Made by a program: the position numbers and the translations under genes
In this document: one piece after another, positions 16,542 through 25,405 of the stretch
How the letters are laid out: the number at the start of each line of letters is the position of its first letter
Position numbering within the stretch: the stretch's first letter is position 1
Origin: Amycolatopsis acidicola
GTDB lineage: Bacteria; Actinomycetota; Actinomycetes; Mycobacteriales; Pseudonocardiaceae
Length of the DNA stretch: 60,810 nt
Direction: 5' to 3'
NCBI RefSeq assembly: GCF_007713735.2
Contig: NZ_VMNW02000051.1
Location: 1 to 60,810, forward strand
The notes under the pieces: generated by a model
What the model saw: the letters and a program-made list of their open reading frames with translations, nothing else
The model's database searches: none
Told to the model about the DNA's origin: nothing

Positions 16542-17603
16542 ATGACAACGCCGTGGACCCCGATCCGGCTCCGGGACCTGTCCGTCCCGAACCGGGTGTG
16601 GCTGTCCCCGATGTGCCAGTACTCCGCCGACCGGGACGGCGCCCCGACCGACTGGCACCTCGCCCACTACGGCGCCCGTGCCGCGGGAGGCGTGGGCATG
16701 GTCGTGGTGGAGTGCACCGGCGTCGCCCCCGACATGCGCACCACGTCCCGGGATCTCGGCCTGTACACGGACGAACAGGTGGCCGGCCACCGGCGGCTCG
16801 CGGACGTCATCCGCTCCGTCGGGTCGATTCCCGCGGTCCAGCTCGGCGCCGCCGGGCGCAAGAGTTCGCACGGCGTTCCCTGGGACAACGCCGGCACCCG
16901 CAGCCCGATTCCGCCGGAGGATGGCGGATGGCAGCCCCTCGCGCCCTCACCGATCCCGTTCGCCGGCCTCGCGCTCCCCGCCGAGATGTCCACAAAGGAC
17001 GGAACGCGGGTGCTCGAAGACCTCGAACGTTCCGCCCGCAACGCGCACCGCGCCGGTTACGAAGCCCTCGAACTCCACGGCGCGAACGGCTACCTGCTGC
17101 ACGAGTTCCTTTCACCGCTGGCCAATCACCGCACCGACGCCTGGGGCGGCGATCTCGCCGGGCGCCTGCGGTTCCCGCTTCGGATGATCGAAGCCCTGCG
17201 CGCGGGCTGGCCGGAGGACAAGCCGCTCCTCGTCCGGCTGCCCGCCGCCGACCTGCTCGAAGACGGGCTCACGGAGGACGACATGGTCACCGTCGCGGCC
17301 GCGATGGGCGGCGCGGGCGCCGACCTGATCGACCTCGTGTCCGGCGCGCTGACCCCGAAGGCCCTCCGGCTCACGGAACCGTTGCACAATGCCAGGTTCG
17401 GTCCGCGTTTCCGGGCGGCGGGCGTTCCCGTGGCCGCGTCCGGCCTGGTTTCCGAGCCACACCACCTCGACGAAGCGGTGCCCGGACTCGTGGACGCCGT
17501 CCTGGTCGGGCGGGCGATCCTGCGTGATCCCTACTGGGCGCTCCGCGCCCGCGGCGCCGATCCGCGCGAGTCGTGGCCGAAGCAGTACCACCGCGCGTTC
17601 TGA
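16542..17603 (+). CDS. Old-yellow-enzyme-type NADH:flavin oxidoreductase
   Basis: A 353-residue FMN-dependent ene-reductase of the YqjM/NamA type, reducing C=C bonds conjugated to carbonyl groups. The N-terminus has the PNRVWLSPMCQYSA motif, with the cysteine typical of the thermophilic-like class. The substrate-binding pair is His/Asn (HGANGYLLHEFLSP), where YqjM has His/His. The usual QLGHAGR reads QLGAAGRKSSH, losing one histidine. The start at 16542 follows GGGAGG. It ends 3 bp from the convergent IclR gene. Confidence 0.87.
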   Translation: MTTPWTPIRLRDLSVPNRVWLSPMCQYSADRDGAPTDWHLAHYGARAAGGVGMVVVECTGVAPDMRTTSRDLGLYTDEQVAGHRRLADVIRSVGSIPAVQLGAAGRKSSHGVPWDNAGTRSPIPPEDGGWQPLAPSPIPFAGLALPAEMSTKDGTRVLEDLERSARNAHRAGYEALELHGANGYLLHEFLSPLANHRTDAWGGDLAGRLRFPLRMIEALRAGWPEDKPLLVRLPAADLLEDGLTEDDMVTVAAAMGGAGADLIDLVSGALTPKALRLTEPLHNARFGPRFRAAGVPVAASGLVSEPHHLDEAVPGLVDAVLVGRAILRDPYWALRARGADPRESWPKQYHRAF

Positions 17604-17606
17604 GCC

Positions 17607-18383
17607 TCAGGCCGCCGCGATCAGCTCGCCGATCTCCTCGGCGCCGGCCATCACCAGGCGCGCCAGCGCTTTTTCCTTCGAGGCGGCGAACCGCATCTCC
17701 GGGACGGACAACGTGATCGCGGCGATGGGCAGCCCGGCGCCGTTGGTGACGGCGGCGCCGAGGGAGGCGACGTGCGGGCGGAACCAGTCGGACATGTTGA
17801 CCGCGTAACCGCGCTCGGCGGCGCGCGCGATCTCCTTCCGGACTTCCCGGACGCTGGGGAGTTTCTCGTCGAAATCGCGGACTTCGCGCTTGAGCACCTC
17901 ATCGGCCTCGGCCGGGTCGAGCCGGGCCAGGATCGCCACTCCCGCGGACGTGGCCCGCAGCGGCAGCCGCCTGCCGACCTCGATGAACACGCGCACGGCG
18001 TGCGTGCTGTCCTCACGCAGGATCACGACGAGGTCGTCCCCGTCACGGAGTCCGAAGTGGACTGTCTCGTTCGTCTCCGCGGCCAGGCGTTTGATCACCG
18101 GCCGGGCGATCTCGCGCAGGTCCTCCTCGCCGGCTCCCCGCAACCCGACGGTGAGGGCCTTCATCGTCACGCCCCACCGCGAGCGGGCCGGGTCCACGAT
18201 CCGGAGCCAGCCCGCCTCCTGGAGCGTGACCAGGCAGCGCTGCACCGAGCTCTTCGGGATGCCCATCACACGCGAAAGCTCCGACACGCCGATCGGCTGG
18301 CGGCCGGCGACCTCCTCGAGCACCCGCAGCGTGCTCAGCACGCTGTTCATCGCACTGTTGCTCGCCTTGTTCGTCGCGGTCAC
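17607..18383 (-). CDS. IclR-family transcriptional regulator
   Basis: A 258-residue IclR protein. The winged helix is at about residues 13-75 (GVSELSRVMGIPKSSVQRCL) and the effector domain, a GAF-like fold, at 90-250 (ETNETVHFGLRDGDDLVVI is a typical segment). IclR proteins usually control aromatic or short-chain-acid catabolism. The adjacent upstream CaiB/dehydrogenase pair on the same strand is its most likely target. GTG at 18383 is the annotated start; an in-frame ATG at residue 12 is possible. Confidence 0.85.
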   Translation of the reverse strand: MTATNKASNSAMNSVLSTLRVLEEVAGRQPIGVSELSRVMGIPKSSVQRCLVTLQEAGWLRIVDPARSRWGVTMKALTVGLRGAGEEDLREIARPVIKRLAAETNETVHFGLRDGDDLVVILREDSTHAVRVFIEVGRRLPLRATSAGVAILARLDPAEADEVLKREVRDFDEKLPSVREVRKEIARAAERGYAVNMSDWFRPHVASLGAAVTNGAGLPIAAITLSVPEMRFAASKEKALARLVMAGAEEIGELIAAA

Positions 18384-18471
18384 GTTGACGCCTTCGCTCG
18401 CCTGCCGGGCCCGCAGCCTATCAATTCCGGCGGCCGCCCGTCCCGCATCCCGGCACGCGCGCGCCGCGGCG

Positions 18472-19617
18472 TCAGGAAACGGCGCGGCCGAACTCGGCGC
18501 GGATCGCGGCGTTGTGCTCGCCCAGCGCCGGGACCGGCCCCATCACGGGCTCGCGGCCCGCGACGTCGATCGGCGGCAGCAGCGCGGACATCGTGCCGCC
18601 CGGGGTGCCGACCGGGCGAAACCTGTCCCGCGCCCGCAGCTGCGGATGCCGGGTCAGCTCCTCCGGTGTGCGCAGCCGCGCGTTGGCGATTCCTTGGGCG
18701 TCAAGGAGTTCGGCGACCTGCCCGGCGTCGCGTCCGGCGAAAGCGCTTTCCAGGATCGGCGTGAGTTCGTCGTCGTGCGCCACCCTGTCCGGGTTGGCCG
18801 CGAAGCGCGGATCCTCGACCAGGTCGGGGCGGCGCAGGATCTCGCGGCACAGGACTGTCCATTCGCGATCGTTCTGCACCGCGAGGAACACCTGGCCGTC
18901 GCCCGTGCGGTACGGGCCGTACGGCGCGATCGACGGGTGCCGCGCCCCGGTACGGCGCGGCGGTTCCTCGCCGTAGCGCGAAAAATACGCGGGCTGGCTC
19001 ATCCACTCCCCCAGCGCGTCGATCATCGCGACGTGCAGGCTCGCGCCCTCGCCGGTCTTTTCCCGCTCATACAGCGCGGACAGGATCCCGCTGTAGGCGT
19101 ACATCCCGGTGGCGATGTCGGCGATCGAGATGCCCGCCTTCGCCGGGGAATCCGGGGTACCGGTGGACATCACGAGGCCGGTTTCGCACTGCACCAGCAG
19201 GTCGTAGGCCTTCTTCGCCCGGTACGGCCCCTCGGCGCCGTACCCGGAGATCGAGCAGTGGATCAGCTCCGGCCGCGCCGCGCGCACTGCCCCGGCGCCG
19301 AGCCCGAGCCGCTCGGCCGCGCCGGGGATCAGGTTCTGCACGAACACGTCCGCCGTGCCGATGATCGCGTCCAGCAGCGCGCGGTCGCCCGGGTTCTTGA
19401 TGTCGAGCTCGACGCTCTCCTTGCCGCGGTTGAGCCACACGAAGTAGCTCGACTCCCCGTGCACGGTGTGGTCGTAGCCGCGTGCGAAGTCACCGGCGCC
19501 GGGACGTTCCACCTTGATCACCCGCGCGCCGAGGTCGGCGAGCTGCCGGGTGGCGAACGGCGCGGCGACGGCCTGTTCGAGCGCGACGACGGTGATCCCG
19601 TCGAGTGGTGGCCGCAC
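18472..19617 (-). CDS. Class III CoA-transferase (CaiB/BaiF family)
   Basis: A 381-residue family III CoA-transferase, moving CoA from a donor acyl-CoA to a free acid. Visible family features are the N-terminal LEQAVAAPFATRQLADLGARVIK segment, split by FARGYD, the WLNRGKESVELD motif and the conserved aspartate within YDLLVQ near residue 137, the expected acyl-anhydride nucleophile. The GTG at 19617 follows the dehydrogenase stop by 2 bp. Together the two genes form an activation-plus-oxidation unit similar to the one at 25.4-27.7 kb. Confidence 0.85.
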   Translation of the reverse strand: MRPPLDGITVVALEQAVAAPFATRQLADLGARVIKVERPGAGDFARGYDHTVHGESSYFVWLNRGKESVELDIKNPGDRALLDAIIGTADVFVQNLIPGAAERLGLGAGAVRAARPELIHCSISGYGAEGPYRAKKAYDLLVQCETGLVMSTGTPDSPAKAGISIADIATGMYAYSGILSALYEREKTGEGASLHVAMIDALGEWMSQPAYFSRYGEEPPRRTGARHPSIAPYGPYRTGDGQVFLAVQNDREWTVLCREILRRPDLVEDPRFAANPDRVAHDDELTPILESAFAGRDAGQVAELLDAQGIANARLRTPEELTRHPQLRARDRFRPVGTPGGTMSALLPPIDVAGREPVMGPVPALGEHNAAIRAEFGRAVS

Positions 19618-19619
19618 GG

Positions 19620-20771
19620 TCAGATCCGGTGCCGCTGGACGAGCTGTTTGGCGATGACGTTGCGCTGGATTTCGTTGGTGCCCTCGCCGACGATCATCAG
19701 CGGCGCGTCGCGGAAGTAGCGCTCCACGTCGAATTCCGTGGAATAGCCGTAGCCGCCGTGGATGCGCACCGCGTTCAGCGCGATCTCCATCGCCGTCTCG
19801 GAGGCGAACAGCTTCGCCATCCCCGCTTCCATGTCGGCGCGTTCGCCCGAGTCGTAGCGGCGGGCGGCGTACTGGACGAGCTGGCGGGCCGCTTCGAGTT
19901 TGGTGCCCATGTCCGCCAGGTAGTTCCCGACCGACTGGTGCTGCCAGATCGGCTTGCCGAACGTCTCCCGCTCCTGGGCGTACCGCAGCGCGTCCTCGAA
20001 CGCCGCCCGGCCGACCCCGAGCGCCCGGCACGCGACCTGGATCCGCCCGATCTCCAGCCCCCGCATCATCTGCGAGAAGCCCTTACCCTCCACGCCACCG
20101 AGCACCGCCGAGGCCGGGACGCGGAAGTCGGCGAAGGACAGCTCGCAGCTCTCCACGCCCTTGTAGCCGAGCTTGGGCAGATCCCGCGAGACCTCGAACC
20201 CGGGCCCTTTTTCCACCAGCAGCACGGAAATGCCCTTGTGCGGCGGGTTCGCGTCGCGGTCTGTCTTGCACAGCAGCGCGATCAGGCCGGACCGGCGGGC
20301 GTTGGAGATCCACGTCTTCGACCCGTTCACCACGAACTCGTCGCCTTCGCGGCGCGCGTGGGTGCGCATGGCCTGCAGGTCCGACCCGCCGCCCGGCTCG
20401 GTCAGCGCCATCGTCGCCCGCAGCTCGCCCGTCGCCATCCGCGGCAGGTACTTCTCCTGCTGCTCCGGGGTTCCGAACGTCACCAGCAGTTTCGCCACGA
20501 CGGTGTGCCCGCCCATCGCGCCGGCCAGGCTCATCCAGCCGCGCGCGAGTTCCTCGGTGACCGCGGCGTAGCACTGCGCCGACACCGACGCCTCACCCCA
20601 CGGCTCCGGGATCGCCAGCCCGAAGATCCCCAGCTGCTTCATCTGCTCGATGAGCTTCTCCGGATACGTGTTGGCGTGCTCCAGCTCCTGCACCACCGGC
20701 CGGACCTCGCGGTCCACCCACTCCCGCACCAGACCGGCGATCGCCGCCTCGTCCTCGCTGAGCTGATCCAT
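19620..20771 (-). CDS. Acyl-CoA dehydrogenase
   Basis: A 383-residue flavoprotein dehydrogenase forming 2-enoyl-CoA with electrons passed to ETF. It shows ALTEPGGGSDL (FAD/substrate loop), a middle beta domain, the C-terminal RIHGGYGYSTEF motif and GEGTNEIQRNVIA, where the glutamate before GT is at the catalytic position of short- and medium-chain enzymes. The ATG at 20771 has an AAAGGAAG ribosome binding site. It is divergent from the LysR gene at 20880, which probably controls the pair with the downstream CoA-transferase. Confidence 0.88.
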   Translation of the reverse strand: MDQLSEDEAAIAGLVREWVDREVRPVVQELEHANTYPEKLIEQMKQLGIFGLAIPEPWGEASVSAQCYAAVTEELARGWMSLAGAMGGHTVVAKLLVTFGTPEQQEKYLPRMATGELRATMALTEPGGGSDLQAMRTHARREGDEFVVNGSKTWISNARRSGLIALLCKTDRDANPPHKGISVLLVEKGPGFEVSRDLPKLGYKGVESCELSFADFRVPASAVLGGVEGKGFSQMMRGLEIGRIQVACRALGVGRAAFEDALRYAQERETFGKPIWQHQSVGNYLADMGTKLEAARQLVQYAARRYDSGERADMEAGMAKLFASETAMEIALNAVRIHGGYGYSTEFDVERYFRDAPLMIVGEGTNEIQRNVIAKQLVQRHRI

Positions 20772-20879
20772 CACGCTTCCTTTCCTTCGCCGCCCCTCTA
20801 TCATGGGTCATCATGGCTACGTCCGTGAAATAACGATCTCTGATAGGGCCATGCCGGACCGGGATGACGCGAGGACACG
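20772..20879. promoter_or_regulatory. Divergent promoter region, dehydrogenase/LysR
   Basis: This 108-bp gap contains a loose inverted repeat, CTATCA near 20798 and TGATAG near 20840, on both sides of AT-richer bases. LysR proteins commonly bind such spaced dyads. No GAGAAT operator is present, so this unit lies outside the main regulon. Confidence 0.4.
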
Positions 20880-21809
20880 ATGGACGTCAAGCAGCTCACC
20901 GCGCTGGTGACCGTGGTCGAGGTCGGCAGCGTGACCCGCGCCGCCGAGCTCCTGCACCTGGTCCAGCCCGCCGTCACCCGGCAGATCAAGACGCTCGAAC
21001 AGGAGCTGGGGGTGCCGCTGTTCGACCGCACCCGCCAGGGGATGCGGCCGACCGAAGCCGGGCTCAGCCTCGCCGAACGGGCCCGCCGCGCGCTGACCGA
21101 ACTCGACCGCGCCCGCGCCGAACTGGCCCCCGAGCCCGGCGTGGTCACCGGCATCGTTTCGCTCGGCCTGCTCGAAAGCACCGCCGTCCTCATCGCCGAA
21201 CCCCTGGTCGCCGCGATCCTGCGCGACCATCCCGGAATCGAGCTGCGCGTGCAGACCGCGTACTCGGGTCACCTGCAACGCTGGCTCGACGACGGCGATC
21301 TCGACCTGAGCCTGCTCTACAACCTCACCGGCTCACCCTCGCTCAACGTCACGCCACTCGTGCGGGAGCAGCTGTGGGCCGTCGCCCCGGCGTCGGCGAA
21401 ACTCCGGCCGGGGAAGCCGGTTCCGTTCGGCACGCTCGCCGGGCAGCCGTTCGTCATGCCGGCCGCGGGCCACGGTCTGCGCATCGTGATCGAGGCCGCC
21501 GCCCGCGAGGCCGGGACGGACCTGACGGGCGGGGTGCAGACGAACTCCATGTTCCTGCAGAAACAGCTGGTGCTGGCCGGGCACGGCTGGACCATCCTGC
21601 CCGCGTGCGGGATCGCCGACGACGTGACCGCGGGCGTGCTGAGCGCGGCGCCGCTCGGCGAACCCGAGGTGTGGCGCTCCATCGTGCTCGCCATGCCCCG
21701 GACCGGGCGCGTCCCGCCCGCGGTCGACGCCGTCGCCAGGGAGCTCACCCGCCAGGTCCGGCACGCCGTCCACAAAGGACGATGGCCGTCCGCCGACCTG
21801 GCTTCGTAG
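20880..21809 (+). CDS. LysR-family transcriptional regulator
   Basis: A 309-residue LysR protein: N-terminal winged helix (residues 1-60, GSVTRAAELLHLVQPAVTRQIK split as SVTRAAELLHL and QPAVTRQIKTLE) and a two-lobed periplasmic-binding-like effector domain (90-295). The start at 20880 gives the canonical MDVKQLTALV beginning. Divergence from the dehydrogenase/CoA-transferase pair suggests activation of that pair in response to its substrate or CoA ester. Confidence 0.88.
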   Translation: MDVKQLTALVTVVEVGSVTRAAELLHLVQPAVTRQIKTLEQELGVPLFDRTRQGMRPTEAGLSLAERARRALTELDRARAELAPEPGVVTGIVSLGLLESTAVLIAEPLVAAILRDHPGIELRVQTAYSGHLQRWLDDGDLDLSLLYNLTGSPSLNVTPLVREQLWAVAPASAKLRPGKPVPFGTLAGQPFVMPAAGHGLRIVIEAAAREAGTDLTGGVQTNSMFLQKQLVLAGHGWTILPACGIADDVTAGVLSAAPLGEPEVWRSIVLAMPRTGRVPPAVDAVARELTRQVRHAVHKGRWPSADLAS

Positions 21810-21824
21810 CGGAGTTCCGCGTTG

Positions 21825-22472
21825 TCAGCCGCGGGGCAGGCTTCCGGTCGCGGCGTACTCCACTCGCCGGGCCACCGAGACCGCCTGGTCCCCGAACCGT
21901 TCGTAGAACCGGGCGACCAACGCGAGCGTCGAGGCCGAGGCGGCCCCGTGCGACCACTCGGGGCCGGTGATCCGCGCGAGGACCCTGGCGTGCACCTCGT
22001 CGACGGACTCGTCGGTGCGCTCGAGGTCGGGGAACACGCCCTCGGCCGGTTCGGTGATGAACTCCGCGACCCGGTCGGCCATGCCGGTGGTGATCTTGCC
22101 CAGCTCGACGAAGGAGTCCTCCAGCTCGGCCGGAACCACCCGCCCGGGATGGGCGATCCGGGTGGTGCCCGCGACGTGCGCGGCCAGGTCGCCCATGCGC
22201 TCGAGCTTCTCCGCGCAGTGCACCGCCGCCAGCACAACGCGAAGATCACCGGCGACGGGGGCCTGCAGGGCGAGCAGGGTGTGGGCCTGCTCTTCGGACT
22301 CGTCCCGCAGGACGTCGAGCCGCGCGTCACGGCCGAGAACCTGTTGCGCCAGGTCGAGGTCCGCGGTGAGCAACGCCGTGGTGGCGTCGCGCATAGCGTC
22401 GGCGGCGAACAGAGCCATGTCACGGAGCGCGGTGCCCAGGCGGGCCAGCTCACCTTGAAACGCTTCTCTCAC
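21825..22472 (-). CDS. phoU: PhoU-family phosphate signalling protein
   Basis: A 215-residue, all-helical PhoU protein with two three-helix PhoU domains (about residues 10-95 and 110-200). The family motifs E.....ERMGDLA (residues 89-98 here, EKLERMGDLAAH) and the second-domain YERFGDQAV are clear and bind metal clusters in the family. PhoU links the Pst phosphate transporter to the phosphate sensor kinase. No pst genes are adjacent; the phosphate-binding-like protein at 49.7 kb is distant. It starts with GTG at 22472. Confidence 0.85.
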   Translation of the reverse strand: MREAFQGELARLGTALRDMALFAADAMRDATTALLTADLDLAQQVLGRDARLDVLRDESEEQAHTLLALQAPVAGDLRVVLAAVHCAEKLERMGDLAAHVAGTTRIAHPGRVVPAELEDSFVELGKITTGMADRVAEFITEPAEGVFPDLERTDESVDEVHARVLARITGPEWSHGAASASTLALVARFYERFGDQAVSVARRVEYAATGSLPRG

Positions 22473-22683
22473 GACCAGCAGCCTAGATCCTCGCGGTGCG
22501 GGCGAGAAGTCCGATCAGGACAGTACCCACCGTCGAGGTTGGACAGTGGCGGCTTCGAAGAGCCCCGCGACACGGTCCGGGGCGCGCGAAGTGATTACTT
22601 TCGGCATCTCGCGGCGCCCGGCCCGGCGGGCCTAGCCTCAGCCGGGAACGCGACCATTTCCCTTGTTTCGTTCGGAGCGAGCC

Positions 22684-22842
22684 ATGTCCTACGTCATCAA
22701 CTGCGAGTGCGGCACCGAGGTACGGGGCGAGAACACCGAAGAGGTGGCCGACAACGCCGAACGGCACGTCGAGGCCGACCATCCCGAGCTGGTCGGCAAG
22801 ATCAGCCGCGACGAGCTGCTGGCGCGGGCGCGGCAGGGTTAA
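22684..22842 (+). CDS. DUF1059-type small protein
   Basis: A 52-residue protein beginning MSYVINCECG, with two cysteines (CEC), a conserved central histidine (ERHVEADHPE) and a charged C-terminal helix; this is the pattern of the DUF1059 family, whose function is unknown. The ATG at 22684 is preceded by GGAGCGAGCC. The stop overlaps the convergent membrane protein gene by 4 bp. The 211 bp upstream hold its promoter and nothing else I recognise. Confidence 0.75.
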   Translation: MSYVINCECGTEVRGENTEEVADNAERHVEADHPELVGKISRDELLARARQG

Positions 22843-23291
22843 CCCACCCGGTTCCCCGCATCGTCACCGCGCACCGTCGTGCGGACATCGAGTTCCCGCA
22901 GCAGCGACCACACCAGCAGCAGGTCCAGTGCGATGATCAGCAGCGACCACACCGGGTAGTACGCCAGGAACAGGAAGTTCGCCAGGATGCTGAGCACCAC
23001 GAGCAGCACCCCGGCGCCGTAGGCCCAGACACGCTTCGCCAGGACGCCGGCGCCGACGATCACCAGCAGGACGGCGAGCGCGGTGTGCGTCCACCCCCAG
23101 CCGACGGCGCCGGGGTCGATCAGCTGGTCCCGCTTGGGCGCGAAGAACGCGGGCTGCCGGATCGCGGTCAGGCCGACCGCCAGGTGCAGCACGCCGGTGA
23201 CGACGAGCAGGATCCCGGCGAGCTGCCCGCCCCGCCGGGCGACGCCCTCGTGCCGGTGGCTGAAGCCGCGCAACGGCGCCTTGGGCGTCAC
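22839..23291 (-). CDS. DUF7144-like four-helix membrane protein, paralogue 1
   Basis: A 150-residue protein with about four membrane segments (residues 25-45, 68-88, 93-110 and 115-135). The pattern of a first helix followed by a short extracytoplasmic loop and WGWTH (GAVGWGWTHTALAVLL) matches the small actinobacterial membrane family labelled DUF7144. GTG at 23291 overlaps the stop of its upstream paralogue by 4 bp, so the two are translated together. Function unknown. Confidence 0.7.
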   Translation of the reverse strand: MTPKAPLRGFSHRHEGVARRGGQLAGILLVVTGVLHLAVGLTAIRQPAFFAPKRDQLIDPGAVGWGWTHTALAVLLVIVGAGVLAKRVWAYGAGVLLVVLSILANFLFLAYYPVWSLLIIALDLLLVWSLLRELDVRTTVRGDDAGNRVG

Positions 23292-23680
23292 CACCCGGCC
23301 TGCACTCTCGCCAGCGCCCACAGCACGAGCACGTCCAGCCCGATGATCACGACCGACCACCACGGGAACCACGGCAGGAACAGGAAACTGCCCAGCAGGC
23401 TCAGCCCCGCGATGACGAGCGCGGCGGTCTGCGCCCACCGCCGGGCACCGGACATGCCGATGCCGGTGAGTACCAGCAGCACCGCCACCACGACGTGCAC
23501 CCAGCCCCAGCCGGGCAGGCTGAGCCCGACCAGGTCACCGGACACCTCGACGTAGAAGTCGCCCCGCACGAGCGCGGTGACGCCCGCGATGCCCTGGCAC
23601 AGCCCGGACACCACCAGCATGATCGCGCAGAACCGCACACTGCCGGTGCGCGCGACCGCACCCTGGCTCGTCTCGGTCAT
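23288..23680 (-). CDS. DUF7144-like four-helix membrane protein, paralogue 2
   Basis: A 130-residue protein with the same layout as its neighbour: helix 1 (residues 17-38), then PGWGWVHVVVAVLL and two further helices, with a WFPWWSVVIIGLDVLVLW end. Shared spacing and the WGW.H motif show a tandem duplication. The ATG at 23680 follows GGGAGGTGTC. The pair may form a heteromer; this is speculation from their coupling. Confidence 0.7.
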   Translation of the reverse strand: MTETSQGAVARTGSVRFCAIMLVVSGLCQGIAGVTALVRGDFYVEVSGDLVGLSLPGWGWVHVVVAVLLVLTGIGMSGARRWAQTAALVIAGLSLLGSFLFLPWFPWWSVVIIGLDVLVLWALARVQAGW

Positions 23681-23754
23681 GACACCTCCCGGGGAGCCAG
23701 CGTGTGCTCCTCCGCCCGCACGAGGCATCGCCCGTCATGGGTGAGCGGTGCCGT

Positions 23755-24699
23755 TCACAGCGCGGAGATCACCCGGACCCGACTCTCGACCGATCGCCTG
23801 CTGACCGCCGATCGGTGGTCGAGCCAGTCGTAGCCGTGCGGGCAGCCCGGGTGGACGTGCAGTTCGCACGAGATCCCCGCCAGCAGCAGACCGGAGGCGT
23901 AGGCGATCGACTCGTCCCGGAAGATGTCGAGCTCGCCGACCTCGACGAAGGCCGGTGGGAGGCCGGCGAAATCGGTCAGCCTCGCCGGCGCGGCGACCGG
24001 GGAGACGCCGGGCCCGCCGCGTTCGCCGCCCAGGACGGCGTCCCAGCAGGTGAAGTTGTTGTCGTAGCTCCAGGTCGGCATCGGCGCGAGGTACCGGTCC
24101 GGGTCGACGGTGCGGTCGTCGAGCATCGGGTAGATCAGGATCTGCCGCGCCACCGCGACACCCCTCTCCCGGGCCAGGATCACCGCGCCCGCCCCGACAC
24201 CCCCGCCTCCGCTGTCACCCATGACCGCGATCCGGGCGGGGTCGACGCCCAGCTCCGCGGCGTGCCCGGAGAGCCAAGCCAGCGCCGCGAAGGCGTCCTC
24301 GGCGGGGATCGTGCCGGGGTGCTCCGGCGCGAGCCGGTATCCCACCAGCAGGAACGGCACCCCGGTGAGCTGCGCGTAGTGGCGCGCGAGTGGTTCGAAG
24401 TCGTCCAGCGTCCCGGCGATCATGCCGCCGCCGTGGAGGTAGACGACCGCGGAGCCGGGCGACGATCCCCGGCGTTCGTACCAGCGCACCGGAATCCGGG
24501 CGTCTCCGGCGGGAACGTCGAAAACCCGGGTCCCGACGTCGGGCGCGTACGGGGCCGAGCCGACCGACTTGGGCGTGTTCTCGTCGATCAGCGCCCGCAA
24601 GCCCAGCACGTCACCGCGAGCGGGCACCTTGGTCCCGGCGGCCTCCGCCGCGCGCGCGGCGAGCACGCGCGACAAGTCCGGATCCACCTCGAAACTCAT
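23755..24699 (-). CDS. Alpha/beta-hydrolase (hormone-sensitive-lipase-type esterase)
   Basis: A 314-residue esterase/lipase. It has the oxyanion motif YLHGGGM (about residue 90), the nucleophile elbow GDSGGG with intact serine, an acid residue in GELDIFRDE and the catalytic histidine in CPHGYD near residue 290. It likely hydrolyses short acyl esters. This intact enzyme contrasts with the serine-less relative at 6460. ATG at 24699 is the start; the gene is divergent from the GAF-domain gene. The promoter region contains the palindrome GTCCATTGTGGAC (24728-24740). Confidence 0.87.
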   Translation of the reverse strand: MSFEVDPDLSRVLAARAAEAAGTKVPARGDVLGLRALIDENTPKSVGSAPYAPDVGTRVFDVPAGDARIPVRWYERRGSSPGSAVVYLHGGGMIAGTLDDFEPLARHYAQLTGVPFLLVGYRLAPEHPGTIPAEDAFAALAWLSGHAAELGVDPARIAVMGDSGGGGVGAGAVILARERGVAVARQILIYPMLDDRTVDPDRYLAPMPTWSYDNNFTCWDAVLGGERGGPGVSPVAAPARLTDFAGLPPAFVEVGELDIFRDESIAYASGLLLAGISCELHVHPGCPHGYDWLDHRSAVSRRSVESRVRVISAL

Positions 24700-24850
24700 G
24701 CGCCCACCGCGCAACCCGTCGCCCTGTGTCCATTGTGGACCTTCTCGGCCATGTCCCCGAACTCCTCTCCGCAGGTTCGCGACGACGATATCGCCGCCGC
24801 GGCGTTTCCCACCGGCTGGACAACGCCTCACTCCCGCGGGGAGCATCGAC

Positions 24851-25405
24851 GTGGTGCACGAGCTGTCGGCCGAAACGTTGCACCGCCTGCGCCGGAAGGC
24901 GGTGGCGCAACGGGAGTCCGCGCTGGAGCAGTGGACCCGGGTCCGCGCGGACCGCGACCAGCACCTGATCGACGCGGAGGTCCGCGACGCCCGGCGGTCG
25001 CTGCTGGAGGAGGCCCGCCTGCGCGCCGGGGACCACGCCGCGGTGCTGTTCGACGCCGTGTTCCTCGCGATCGCGGATCTGCCCACCCGGCTGGAGGCGA
25101 TCCTCGGCGCCGCGCTCGCCGCGACCGACGCCACCGCCTGTGACCTGCGGCTGCTCGATCCGCACGACGGCACCTTGCGCGTCGTCGCGTACCGGGGGCT
25201 TTCCCCGCCGGCCCACCGCTTCCCGCGCGATGTCGCGTCCTATCCGCTGTCGCTCGGCGGGGAGGTGCTCGGCGTGCTGTCCCTGCACAACCGGCGCTCC
25301 CACCGCCCATCCCGCAACGCGACCCTCGTCGCCGCCGGAGCCGCCCAGGCGATCGCGACCGCCCCGGCGCGGCGGGCGCTCACAGCCCCAGTGACTTCGC
25401 GATGA
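24851..25405 (+). CDS. GAF-like sensory protein, short
   Basis: A 184-residue protein: an N-terminal helical region rich in arginine and glutamate (residues 1-75, possible coiled coil) and a GAF-like part at about 80-170 (ATACDLRLLDPHDGTLRVVAYRG, split as two strands, then LGVLSLHN). No output domain follows, so it may be a stand-alone sensor, as in small GAF proteins next to ANTAR or kinase systems. GTG at 24851 follows GGGAG. The 3' end overlaps the convergent dehydrogenase gene by 26 bp. Confidence 0.65.
   Translation: MVHELSAETLHRLRRKAVAQRESALEQWTRVRADRDQHLIDAEVRDARRSLLEEARLRAGDHAAVLFDAVFLAIADLPTRLEAILGAALAATDATACDLRLLDPHDGTLRVVAYRGLSPPAHRFPRDVASYPLSLGGEVLGVLSLHNRRSHRPSRNATLVAAGAAQAIATAPARRALTAPVTSR

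Noticed and set aside
22490..22683. Possible RNA gene upstream of the DUF1059 gene
   Set aside because: The sequence has short GC-rich stems but no tRNA-like arms or recognisable riboswitch core.
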